From positions 236,365-300,364 of the forward strand of contig NW_005178473.1 in assembly GCF_000341285.1 (NCBI RefSeq): 64,000 nt of DNA, read 5' to 3'. Shown here one piece after another: positions 1 through 9,307 of the stretch; the stretch's first letter is position 1, and every line of letters begins with the position of its first letter. Below the pieces are notes generated by a model. It was not told where the DNA came from. It made no database searches and saw only the letters and a list, made by a program, of their open reading frames with translations. The position numbers and the translations under genes are program-made. Origin of the DNA: Galdieria sulphuraria (taxonomy: Eukaryota; Rhodophyta; Bangiophyceae; Galdieriales; Galdieriaceae).

Positions 1-735
1 TAGAGAACTAGCTAATGAGTTACAAGGCATAGAAGAGAAAAAATGGTTCAAATTGAGTATTTTAAAAGATTTCCTTAGAATGTTTGGGAAATTGAGGCTG
101 AAAGCGTAAGTACTGATGTCAAACAACTTCAACATGGGTTTTTTATGATTCCACAAAATTTTTGATAGGAATGAAGTATTCTTTGCTGAAGAAATAAAGA
201 TCTTACTTTCAAAAGATCGTAAATTTCTAAAGGAGAAAGGCTACGTTTTGCTTTGTTGCAGTGAAAGTTTTCCGTCATTACTCAGGTACTCTGGGGTCAT
301 ATGCTGATACTTAAGTTCTTTGGAAAGATTACTTGAAACAATATTAATCGTTAATGAAAGGAACAATAACATCCACTAACGTATCTGTTTCACTTCTGTC
401 ATTCCCTTCATCTGAAACCGAAGCTATCTATTCAGCTCTTGAAGGTATTCAAAATAACAACCGAGTTCCAACTACTTGCAAAGAAGAAGAAAGGGAATGG
501 CCCTTTTCAGATTTGAAACTTCAAGGTATAGCAACAAGTTTTGAATACTGGCTATGCAATGAAACCTAATAAACCCTTAATTGACGAGTTGAATTTCTAT
601 ACTATACTTTCTCGTTCGTTGTTGGCGTTACCAGAGAATGTCCAGTGTTTTGTTTATTTTGACTTGCACATTGAAATAAGCGGGCTGTTCAATGCCAAAA
701 GAAATCCTTCACAGGAGTTTATTTATTGTAAATGA
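1..735 (+). CDS. 3' part of an unrecognised gene (partial, structure uncertain)
   Basis: The window opens inside coding sequence. Positions 2-105 read openly and end at a good GTAAGT donor; after a 63-nt intron (106-168) the frame continues from 169 to about 260 or 285. Further open stretches lie at about 361-569 and 570-735, ending in TGA near 733. The middle junctions do not close uniquely: several donor/acceptor pairs are possible between 260 and 361 and after about 525. I do not recognise the protein; it is Lys/Glu-rich at first and shows no known motif. MLH1 follows on the same strand. The presence of coding is moderately supported; the exact exons are not. Confidence 0.4.
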
Positions 736-780
736 TTCTTGTATGAATGTAAAAATGCTTTTTGAAATACAAGTTAGTCA

Positions 781-1005
781 CTAGAAGCCTTCTGTTTTCT
801 TTGATACTGACAGTAACACTTTCGATTCTACTGCTTTCTTTATACAAACAGTTGTGATATATTGATGCATCCCTCTCTCTTTTTTGATAGTTTCCAACCA
901 GTTTCTCTCGAATGTAGCCTCCATTTTTCTACCTCTAACTAGAGAATACCCTCGAAACTCATCATTTGTCTTTAACACAGTTTCCTGAAGTATCGAGAAT
1001 GACAA
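781..1005 (-). CDS. Possible small hypothetical ORF
   Basis: A 74-codon open frame lies between the partial gene and MLH1. It has no ATG at its upstream end; the first in-frame ATG leaves about 47 codons. No motif is recognised and no convincing upstream exon was found. It may be a terminal exon, or chance open sequence overlapping the MLH1 promoter region. Weakly supported. Confidence 0.15.
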   Translation of the reverse strand: MSFSILQETVLKTNDEFRGYSLVRGRKMEATFERNWLETIKKERGMHQYITTVCIKKAVESKVLLSVSKKTEGF

Positions 1006-1183
1006 GCCATTTGACTATATGCAGAAAATGAGATAGCTGTATCACTCAATAAATTGGTATGTTCAGTCTCTTTCTTATGTGGTAGAATATTTCCATACAT
1101 ATTTTGAATCATGCTCGAACGTTTCTTTCACGGATGCTTTTCATATAGTTGCTTTAGGAAAGCAGTCGATAGAAAAGGAGAAT

Positions 1184-1192
1184 GGCGCCAAA
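1184..1192 (+). promoter_or_regulatory. E2F/DP-like site upstream of MLH1
   Basis: GGCGCCAAA, preceded by AAT, lies 64 nt upstream of the favoured MLH1 start at 1256. It matches the E2F consensus core (TTTSGCGC in reverse). E2F control of replication and repair genes is conserved in plants, algae and animals, so the placement is sensible. The same string also occurs inside coding sequence near 34960, so motif alone is weak evidence. Confidence 0.35.
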
Positions 1193-1255
1193 TTTCTGTG
1201 GGTGGAATGGCAACGAAAGGATACTTGCCTATGGTTCTGCCTGAGAAGGCTTGAA

Positions 1256-3619
1256 ATGTTTTCAAGTGTTGAGGACTCAACACAAACTGTTACAACCAAA
1301 CAGATATTATCAAACCGTTCCATTAAACGTCTAGATAAGGACGTATCAGACCGAATTGCAGCCGGTGAAGTCATTTTGAGGCCTGCTTCAGTTGTTAAGG
1401 AGCTTTTGGAAAATAGTATCGACGCACAGGCCACTCGGATTGAAGTTTCTTTGCTGGATGGAGGTCTAAAGACGATAAGGTTTAAGGATGACGGCGAAGG
1501 AATTCATCCCGATGACTTGAATCTCTTATGTGAAAGGTTTGCCACGAGCAAAATGACGAAATATGAAGATCTATTGTCAATCGGTACGTTTGGTTTTAGA
1601 GGCGAAGCTCTTGCAAGTATTAGTTTTGTCTCCCACCTCACAGTAACGACCATGAAGGAGAACAGTGACTTTGCACACCAAGCATATTTTGAAAATGGTC
1701 GTTTGGTTCCGTCAGATATACTTGGTGCGTCCAATCCCAAAAAGTGTTCAGGAGTCAAAGGCACCACTTTTATTGTGGAGGACCTCTTTTATAACTGTCC
1801 TTTGCGAAGAAGGAGTCTGAGTAACTCGAAGGAAGAGTATCGTTTTATTATCGACCTTCTAATGAAATATAGTATTCGTTATCCTTCTGTATCTTTTAGC
1901 TGCAGAAGACTTGAAAACGCAAAGTACGATTTCTTCACCCCAAGTGTCGATTCCGAACTAGCAAGTATTGGTAACGTTTACGGCAAGGAATTGACAGAAG
2001 AGCTACTCGAAGTCGGCCCACTTTGTACAAGTTTTTCATTTCATGGTTACATCAGCAATGCAAATTTCTCTTTGCGAAGACCACAATATCTTTTTTTTGT
2101 TAATGGGAGATTGATAGAATGGCAGTCGCTAAAAAAAGCCATATCCTCTTTGTATAATTCATTACTTCCAAAGGGTGGTCATCCATTTATTTATATTGAT
2201 GTGACAATCGACCCGCATCGTTTGGATGTCAATGTTCATCCTGCAAAGCGACAGATATGTATATTAGACGAAGAATATATTATAGAAAAATTATTGCATT
2301 CCATCGAAACAAAGTTGACAATGACTAGTTCGTCAAGAAATTTTTACACGGTCTCATTGCGGGACACGTCTTATCGTGGAAGCATAGAATCATTTGCGTC
2401 ACATCTTGAAAAGTATACCTTAGACTGTCAAAGTCTCTCCGAAAGAAAGCGTGGTGAAAGCAGTAGAAGTGAAGGTTCCAATTTTGGTAGTGAATTGCAT
2501 GCCGCTGTTCAACCTAGTTTGAGTGGGACACCTTCAAAGGAAAGACGACCATATAAAAAGGTTCGGACAAGTATCCTCCAGTCCAGTTCTAGTCTTGACT
2601 CTTTTTTGGCTACGAAAGCTAGTTCTGGTACCAACTTAGCAAGTGAAGATAAAGTTGTTCAGGAAGGGTCACCAACGCAGAATGATGCCTCTACTCTTCC
2701 ACAGTCAAACAGTTCAGATAATTTTTTTTCTAATGATGTCGAACTCGATTTAGCAGTTGACGAGGATGTCTTTCACAAATGGAACAGAAAATCTTTAGTA
2801 TTCTTTTTAAGAGAACGCGTGGAATTACTTGAGAAAGACTGTAATGCTGGCCTCAAGAAAATGCTGAACGAGTCTTGTTTTATAGGAAGCGTTGACGAAG
2901 ATCATATCCTAGTACAATACCAGACAAAATTGTTTTGGTTAAACTTGACACATTTATCAAAACGGATGCTTTTTCAAAAGGTTAGTTACAGTCTCACTTA
3001 CTCACAGTCCAAAGCATTTATGTTTGAATATCTTGGTCAGAGCCTGAAAATGATTCAACGCTTCGATTCTGTCTTTATTCCGAAGATATCGGTGTTTCAA
3101 TCCGTTCTCAGGCACATAAACAATCCTATTGAGAAATATGAGCTGCAACAGGAACACCACTATGAAATAGTGAAGGAGGTTTGTAATGTGCTTTCAAAAT
3201 ACCGCAATCTTCTTCATGAATACTTTGCCATAACTTTTGAAGGAAATCAGCTCTCGAACTTTTCGTTGATCAGAATGCCTCGTTTAAGCGAAGAATTCTC
3301 ATTTCAACAACACCTCATTGGCGAGTTCTTGTTTCGTCTTGGTGGAGAAACAAGATGGCATGACCTGGAATTCTTTCTAGAGGATGTTTGTACTTCACTC
3401 TCCTGTCTGTTTTCTTGTTGGTCCAAATGTAACGAAGATGCAGTTGAAGAACCCATGCGTAACTTATCTACTCTAGAGACTAGCGACAGAAAACGACAAC
3501 ATGCTCTATTTGAGACTTTGCGGAATAACTTCGACCCTCCCAAGGATTGTTCGACAAACGGAGATGTTATTGAAATAACATCCCTGGAAAGACTATATAG
3601 AGTTTTTGAAAGATGCTAA
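1256..3619 (+). CDS. MLH1: DNA mismatch repair protein MLH1
   Basis: MutL-family ATPase that pairs with PMS1/PMS2-type partners in nuclear mismatch repair. The open frame starts at 1079, but the first 59 codons look unlike any MutL, and an E2F-like site lies within that stretch; the Met at 1256 gives a 787-residue protein close to the usual MLH1 length. The N-terminal GHKL ATPase shows IAAGEV, ELLENSIDA (about residues 49-57), DDGEGI and GFRGEALASIS. CERFATSKM and the ordering of motifs match MLH1 rather than PMS2. The protein ends in FERC, the terminal signature conserved in MLH1 orthologues. There is no intron. A variable Ser-rich linker separates the ATPase and C-terminal dimerisation domains. 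Identification is confident. Confidence 0.93.
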   Translation: MFSSVEDSTQTVTTKQILSNRSIKRLDKDVSDRIAAGEVILRPASVVKELLENSIDAQATRIEVSLLDGGLKTIRFKDDGEGIHPDDLNLLCERFATSKMTKYEDLLSIGTFGFRGEALASISFVSHLTVTTMKENSDFAHQAYFENGRLVPSDILGASNPKKCSGVKGTTFIVEDLFYNCPLRRRSLSNSKEEYRFIIDLLMKYSIRYPSVSFSCRRLENAKYDFFTPSVDSELASIGNVYGKELTEELLEVGPLCTSFSFHGYISNANFSLRRPQYLFFVNGRLIEWQSLKKAISSLYNSLLPKGGHPFIYIDVTIDPHRLDVNVHPAKRQICILDEEYIIEKLLHSIETKLTMTSSSRNFYTVSLRDTSYRGSIESFASHLEKYTLDCQSLSERKRGESSRSEGSNFGSELHAAVQPSLSGTPSKERRPYKKVRTSILQSSSSLDSFLATKASSGTNLASEDKVVQEGSPTQNDASTLPQSNSSDNFFSNDVELDLAVDEDVFHKWNRKSLVFFLRERVELLEKDCNAGLKKMLNESCFIGSVDEDHILVQYQTKLFWLNLTHLSKRMLFQKVSYSLTYSQSKAFMFEYLGQSLKMIQRFDSVFIPKISVFQSVLRHINNPIEKYELQQEHHYEIVKEVCNVLSKYRNLLHEYFAITFEGNQLSNFSLIRMPRLSEEFSFQQHLIGEFLFRLGGETRWHDLEFFLEDVCTSLSCLFSCWSKCNEDAVEEPMRNLSTLETSDRKRQHALFETLRNNFDPPKDCSTNGDVIEITSLERLYRVFERC

Positions 3620-3646
3620 CTTTATCTTGTATAAATTCTATGAAAC

Positions 3647-3934
3647 TCAGCGAGTCAATTTTCCACCGAAATATTTTATCAATGTCTCTATTTTTATACA
3701 GCGAGCGAGGTTGTATGCAAACTTGTTACTAAGCGGTTTTTCCATAACAGACACATTTTTATGAATCTTGATTCTATTGGGAACTCGAGAATTTGGTTCC
3801 TTACTTGTTTTTGGATATGAAGTAACTAGTTTTGATGTTACTCCTGTCCTTGGTTGTTTAACTGTTTTGCAAAAACCATTCTCTGAGTAGACAAATAAAG
3901 TTGAGCCAAATGACCCGTGAAAGAATTGATACAA
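3647..3934 (-). CDS. Possible hypothetical protein, terminal exon
   Basis: A 95-codon open frame runs antisense just beyond the MLH1 stop. It lacks an ATG at its upstream end and stays open a little further up (to about 3990, after a possible acceptor), so if real it is the last exon of a gene whose first exon I could not place. The C-terminal 30 residues are basic and hydrophobic with TLIKYFGG. No family recognised. Confidence 0.2.
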   Translation of the reverse strand: MYQFFHGSFGSTLFVYSENGFCKTVKQPRTGVTSKLVTSYPKTSKEPNSRVPNRIKIHKNVSVMEKPLSNKFAYNLARCIKIETLIKYFGGKLTR

Positions 3935-3958
3935 AATAAGCGCTATAGCTTCACCACT

Positions 3959-4208
3959 ATGCCAAAAATTTTGAGGAAACTATTGTGTTTGTGGATATTT
4001 TCCAAAAATAGAAGACTATTCCCATTTCTAAGAAGAAGTGATCAATGAACCAGAGCAAATAGCCCTTGCAAAGGAATACGAAATCAAGAGTTTAGAGCTG
4101 TTACCTTTCCCGCACTATCACTGTCTTCTTAAACAATATGCTACTATGCCTCCAGAAAGTGCTAATAACGGAATCCGCAATATGCCTTTTTCCTTGTATG
4201 TGTGCTAA
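3959..4208 (+). CDS. Putative small protein (hypothetical)
   Basis: An open stretch of about 57 codons (4039-4208) with amino-acid-like composition can be joined in phase to an ATG at 3959 through a 52-nt intron (3987-4038), giving about 65 residues. The reading contains PEQIALAKEYEIKSLELLP and PPESANNGIRNMPF. The 3' end could alternatively splice at the GTGTGC near 4200 into sequence around 4250. I do not recognise the family; size and style would fit a small organelle subunit, but that is only a guess. Confidence 0.3.
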
Positions 4209-4411
4209 CAAGATCAAAAGACTGTATCAAATAACAGTCACGATTCTAAAGAAAAGAAGCATTCTTATCGATATCATGCAATGACTTTTCATCATACTTC
4301 TGGGGTTAGGGGGAGTCGTCATAGGAGGAAGTGCTGAAAGCTCAACAATCCCGCAAGAGTTCAAATCGCCTGAGTATCATTTCAACATATTCCTTTCTTC
4401 AAACATCAAAT

Positions 4412-5320
4412 ATGGAAGCTTGTGAAAGCGACCGATTCATGATTCAGGTACTTAGTCGCGTTGAACCCTACCTTACAAGCAAGAGTACTGTGGAAAAAGT
4501 ATGCTACTTGGAAAATCTCTTGGATATAGGAGAAAGTTTCGCGTCAGATATACATCGAGAGGAAAACTCACGTAAAAAGCTTCTTGGCTCTTTGCAACTG
4601 AAAGTGGTATTTGTCATTTTGTGTCGTCTCTTGCAGTTACTAGAGTCTAGTTTGTCTTCCGAAGATGGAGATTTTTCAGAACATTTACTTGATCCAACTC
4701 TAGGAACTGTTGAAGAGCGAGGTGTTACTTTGGAGAAATTTCACACTTTACGGCGACGTTTTCTGATGCTACAAGAAACCCCACTACTTGGGACTGTTTC
4801 TTTTGTGCCACTCGCTGAAGAAACGGTTGTTCGTAGCGTAGTGAAATCCTTTCCTGTGAATACAGACACTGGAAAAGCAAGATCTGATGTTTATAAGAAT
4901 TATTTGTCTTTTTTACAGTTACCTGAGACTGCCGAAGAGTATAACCTTCAAGCACTTAAAAAGGCAGAAATAGAAGATAGAAAACTGCTTCGGAAACGTC
5001 GAGGAGTAAAAGCCAGTGAAGGTGAAGTGACCCATCATATCAAAGAGCGCAATGAAGTTTTAACAGCGGAACTTCTTTCGCTTACCGAGAAGTTGAAGAG
5101 TGGTTCAGAGGAAGTTTATGAAGCGTTGAAACGAGACCAAGAACGTTTAGAAAAATTAGCTGATGTCGTTGATAATAATTTGTCGCAAACAGGAAAACAG
5201 TTGAGACTAACAGAGCAGTTTGGAAATCAAACGAGGAAGAACAAGTGGCACGTTTGGATCATTTTATCTTTGTTGCCGCTTTTATGGATACTCGTCTACT
5301 TGACCATTCGCTTTCACTAG
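4412..5320 (+). CDS. USE1: USE1-like SNARE, tail-anchored
   Basis: Intronless 302-residue protein starting at the first ATG of the frame. Its end is the telling part: a coiled coil beginning ELLSLTEKLKSG, continuing through a SNARE-like heptad region, then a short basic linker and a single C-terminal membrane span (WIILSLLPLLWILVYLTI). This matches USE1/p31, the Qc-type SNARE of Golgi-to-ER retrograde transport, including the ELLSL start of the SNARE region. The N-terminal half is variable, as in the family. Another tail-anchored SNARE (SEC20 type) is the main alternative. The protein would sit in the ER membrane facing the cytosol. Confidence 0.65.
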   Translation: MEACESDRFMIQVLSRVEPYLTSKSTVEKVCYLENLLDIGESFASDIHREENSRKKLLGSLQLKVVFVILCRLLQLLESSLSSEDGDFSEHLLDPTLGTVEERGVTLEKFHTLRRRFLMLQETPLLGTVSFVPLAEETVVRSVVKSFPVNTDTGKARSDVYKNYLSFLQLPETAEEYNLQALKKAEIEDRKLLRKRRGVKASEGEVTHHIKERNEVLTAELLSLTEKLKSGSEEVYEALKRDQERLEKLADVVDNNLSQTGKQLRLTEQFGNQTRKNKWHVWIILSLLPLLWILVYLTIRFH

Positions 5321-5832
5321 ACACTGCTTTAAAGTTCAGATTGACATTTTTTATTCCATGGGACAACAAATGTCTGGATGGAGCTTTACTCCTCTCTTAC
5401 GAGGGAATGTATCAAAGACTTAGTGGCCTGCTCAAATATTTGAGATAGTGGGTCATAGTATTTACCTGTCTTAGAGGCTCGTAAAGCAGATTTCTTATAA
5501 ACTAGATAGTATGGTTTCACTAAAATACTGGCAACAATGGCCAATCTTTATACGAACATATTCATAGAAATTAAACCTTCTTTCAAGAAAGTATATTCAA
5601 CGATGTAAAAGACTACCTCGATAGTTTTCTGAGGCAGAACACGATTCTATTCTATTTTCAAATGATTTTCGATGATATGGCACTGAGTTCCACAATAAAT
5701 TAAACTTCACAACGAATTACTCAAGTTGAAAGTTTTCTATAAAGTGCGAACGCATGTCATTCGTCCATTGCTGCTCCATTTCACAAAGGAATTGCTCCAA
5801 CTCCACCCAAACGACAAATATGCATCTCCTTC
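5321..5832. other. Intergenic region, convergent 3' ends
   Basis: About 510 nt between the USE1-like stop and the antisense BTB gene stop. AT-rich; no open frame with plausible composition and no repeat seen. Presumably holds two 3' UTRs. Confidence 0.5.
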
Positions 5833-8800
5833 TCATTTCAAACTTTTCATACGAAGTCTTCCATAAAATTCAAAACTACCCAAGTTTATCTTTCTACAAG
5901 GAGGCCTCGCAATAACTCGAAAATATCTGTAAAACACCTGTGAAGTGGGTTCCTCTAGTCTCCAGGTTGCTCTTTGCAATGGAGACTGCAAGGTTTCATC
6001 ATTTTGATGCTCTTTTAATACAGTCCAGCTTTTACCATCTTTGCTGCCTTCGAGGCACCAATTTCGTAAGAAATTCGACTCGGAGCCATCATGAGCAAGC
6101 GTATAGAATGAACAGGCAAGAACCCTTTCAGCTCCCAAGTCTAGGGCAAACCAGACCAACGAACTAGAGTTTGATAACGCAAAGCAAGAGCGGTTGACCG
6201 AACTTTCAGCGAGACTTTCGAGCTTCGCAAAACGACTGCCTGATGAAGAAGTTATACTGACAATGTTATACTTGTGAGGATTCACTCGCGTTCCTCCCAG
6301 TTGCAAACCATAAAAACACCCTAAATAATAAAGTACACCAACCGAATGCAACTTCGGTATATAGGGAATCCATACTTCACCCGGAGCGATTCGAGGGATG
6401 GTTCCATAAATTCTATTCCATTCTCTTCTTAGAAATAACCACTTTTCTTCGTCTACTTTAAAGGTGAACTGTGGCGGGATCCATTTGATAGGTTCAAGTT
6501 TCACAAACTGAAAGGATTCAAAAATCATTGAATGTGGCTGTTCGAAGACTTCAGAAACGACACTGTCATTTGTGAATAGGCTATTTGACAAATTTTCGAC
6601 ATTTCGATTGCTAGATGCTCCACTTTTGGCATAAATATGACATTCTATATCTTCCGAAGCTAGGATTCGTCCGGAAGAAGTCTCTTCTAATTGAAAAAAT
6701 TCGTGAAGATGATACTTCTGACCGATGCTATTTAATAACGACGGCTCAACCAATTTCTGCCTTACCATGAAGAACAAACCTTGCGCAACTGAACTAGAAG
6801 AATGGTTGCCTTCGAGCCATTTGAGAACTATTAGTGCAACTTCATTTTCATCTTGAACCTCCAAGTCCATGCGACTCAAAATATGCAGAAAACAATCTTC
6901 ACGAAGGCAAGAAAATTCAGTCTCTTGAGACACTTCATGAAAATGAGAACAAATAAAATCTGTTGCACATTGAAACAAGTCAAAGAGTTCGCATTCAAGA
7001 GATAGATTTGCTAAATGTATAACATTGGAAGTATTAAGAAGGTTTCTCAGACAAGTGGACGCTTCCTTTTTAAAACGGGCAACATCAAACATATCACCAA
7101 CTCTAACGTCATTCACAAACTCTAACCACAAATCTGCATCTTCATCGAGTTTAGCCGTTCCATAAACAGGTTTCTGATATATTTCATTCAGCATTCTTTG
7201 GAAAGAGAGAATATCCACATTACAAATTTGAATTTTGTCTTGTACCATTTCTCTCATTCCACTTGAAAACATTTTTAAAAAATAATTACTTCTAGAAGCC
7301 AAAACAAGTCGATGAACATGAAAGGAAACATACCGACGACTACGATCTCCTTCTAAATGGTCTGAATAAGTAGACATGGCATTACTGACTGAAACTGTCT
7401 GTTCCTCTCTAAACAGACACACATGAGTCAATCCATCTAAGGATAAAAGGTAATCTTGAACTTACTCTAAAGGTAAAATCAGTTCTACATCCGATAAAAA
7501 TGAAGAGTCCATGAGGTAATTTAAATAAGAAATAAAGTCATTCATGAAACTCTCTGGATAATATTCGGATATATTTGATATGAAATCAAAACTATCTAAA
7601 TGGAAAATATTTCCGGCTTCTGAAAAGGTCCAATCTTTGAACATAGGAGCCAAAGTAGAAACTTGCCATTCTTCAATCAGAGCTTTACATTCTTTCCATG
7701 TTTGTTGATCACGTCCAGACAAGTTTAAAATGATGTCATCGCTCTCCATTCTATAGAATTGTTTCCTATCCAATCCAATTCCATACAACAACTGAACAAA
7801 CATAGCAGTAGCGGGTGTAGAGGCACAAATGAGAATTCTTGGAACATTTTTGGAAACTCGTTCAATCAATTGAATATTTTGCTCGTTCCAACTTGGCGTG
7901 CTCATTAAGAAAATTTTACCGTAGCCATTATTCCAACAACTGCTTTTTTGGCTTTGATGTGTTATCGGCCATTCAAACAACTCCTTAGATCCTTCAAAGA
8001 AGCCACAAAATAGAATTCATTTTAAATGTCTGATATACTATCCTACCTCTTCTACAATTTAAAGTGGAGTGAATAGCTTTATCGACCGCTTCCCTCAATC
8101 TTTTACTCCAGAGACCAACTACGCAGCCATGACAAGGAAACAAACTACCATCAGAAGATTCCAAAAAGATATCATGAAAGCATCTATTGAAGTAGTTTCT
8201 TGCAACTAGGAAAAAGTTGCTAATGAAGGACAAACTCTCTTTTGTAGTTGATGGTATTAGTCCTTCAGTAGTAGGAAAGACTTCAAAAAAACAAAATATT
8301 ACAGGCTGATGCCAAGAAGAGACTCCAATCTGAAAGGAACTGCGTACTGGTTCACTATCTTCCCACTTCAGGAACACACAAGAACCAACAGAACCTTTGC
8401 CTACTACAATTACACCGTCTTTGATACATATCCAATATTTTTCAAAGTTCCAAGAGTTGTCGAAACTTTGCCAAGCAGCAGCTGTTGTTGTTGTAGACTG
8501 CTCAACGCCACTTCCTACTCCGATACTACTGAGAGCTCTAACAACTCCTCGCTTCCGAATGACACTTTTTTTATTACAGTAACTGCCAATTACAGTTTCA
8601 TATTCAGCACGTTGCGAACTTTCAACAGTCAAAACCTGGTCATCCTCATGCACGTCCTCTGGTGTTGAAGAGAAAAATACTCCAATATCTGATGCTCCTC
8701 TGGCTTCAAAACAAACAATACCGTTTCCAGGGAAAGGAAACTGTAAGCCAGAAAGCCACAAAGGTTTTGCTCTCCTGCCACTGATTACTAAAACTCCTTC

Positions 8801-8857
8801 TTTCAACAGAACGAGATCTGAAGTGGTAGATAAACCATATTTCGTACTCTCCACCAT
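5833..8857 (-). CDS. FAMeT-like / BTB / BACK / discoidin-like protein
   Basis: Three exons close in phase: 8039-8857, 7466-7983, 5833-7408 (introns 55 and 57 nt), giving 970 residues. In order: a farnesoic-acid-O-methyltransferase-like (FAMeT/methyl-farnesoate) domain at about 15-195 (YWICIKDGVIVVGKG; WLSGLQFPFPG); a BTB-like segment in the last 50 residues of exon 1 (FPCHGCVVGLWSKRLREAV); a second BTB split by intron 2 (DVELILP, then FHVHRLVLASRSNYFLKMF); a BACK-type helical region (about 560-690, with LVLKWLEGN); and a C-terminal F5/8-discoidin-like domain (RNWCLEGSKDGKSWTVL, then YYRYFRVI style ending). BTB-BACK proteins usually recruit CUL3; the other two domains usually bind ligands. Substrate unknown. 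Exon assembly is well supported; domain naming is from motif recognition only. Confidence 0.75.
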
Positions 8858-8930
8858 TCAAAGGCATTCAGTGAAATGGACTATGTTAGTCCTTTAAGAG
8901 GTTTCTTATAAAACTGTGCATATTAAGCTT

Positions 8931-9194
8931 CTAAAAATAACCTTTATTCAAAGTTATCAACAAATCCTTGCCTCTGAGGCGAAAAACTCCACTCTCTTCT
9001 TTGAGGTCATAGCCCTTGAACTTGTTCCTAAAGTGATTGAATACATCAGCACACTGCGACTCTTCAGTTTTGAACTCTTCAGACTGGTACGGACGCAGTT
9101 TCATCACTTGTATTCTAAATAAAGGACTTGTTTCAAGTGAAGAGCTATATTTAATTGGAGTCAATAACCGCAGAATAGCGTTACATGATATCAT
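8931..9194 (-). CDS. Hypothetical small protein
   Basis: An 87-codon frame with a proper ATG sits between the BTB gene start and the 3' end of the PHD gene. The product is mixed and charged, beginning MISCNAILRLLTPIKY, which could be a short mitochondrial presequence, followed by an acidic/Lys-rich body. I recognise no family. No intron is needed. The gap and composition fit a real small gene, but this is not proven. Confidence 0.35.
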   Translation of the reverse strand: MISCNAILRLLTPIKYSSSLETSPLFRIQVMKLRPYQSEEFKTEESQCADVFNHFRNKFKGYDLKEESGVFRLRGKDLLITLNKGYF

Positions 9195-9307
9195 AATGAA
9201 AAGGCAAAAAGTTCATAGAGTTGCTAGTATTCCAACAAACTTTATTACGACAAAGCACAAAAATCTACGGCGCATCGATCCAATATTTGCCAACATAAAA
9301 AATTTAT

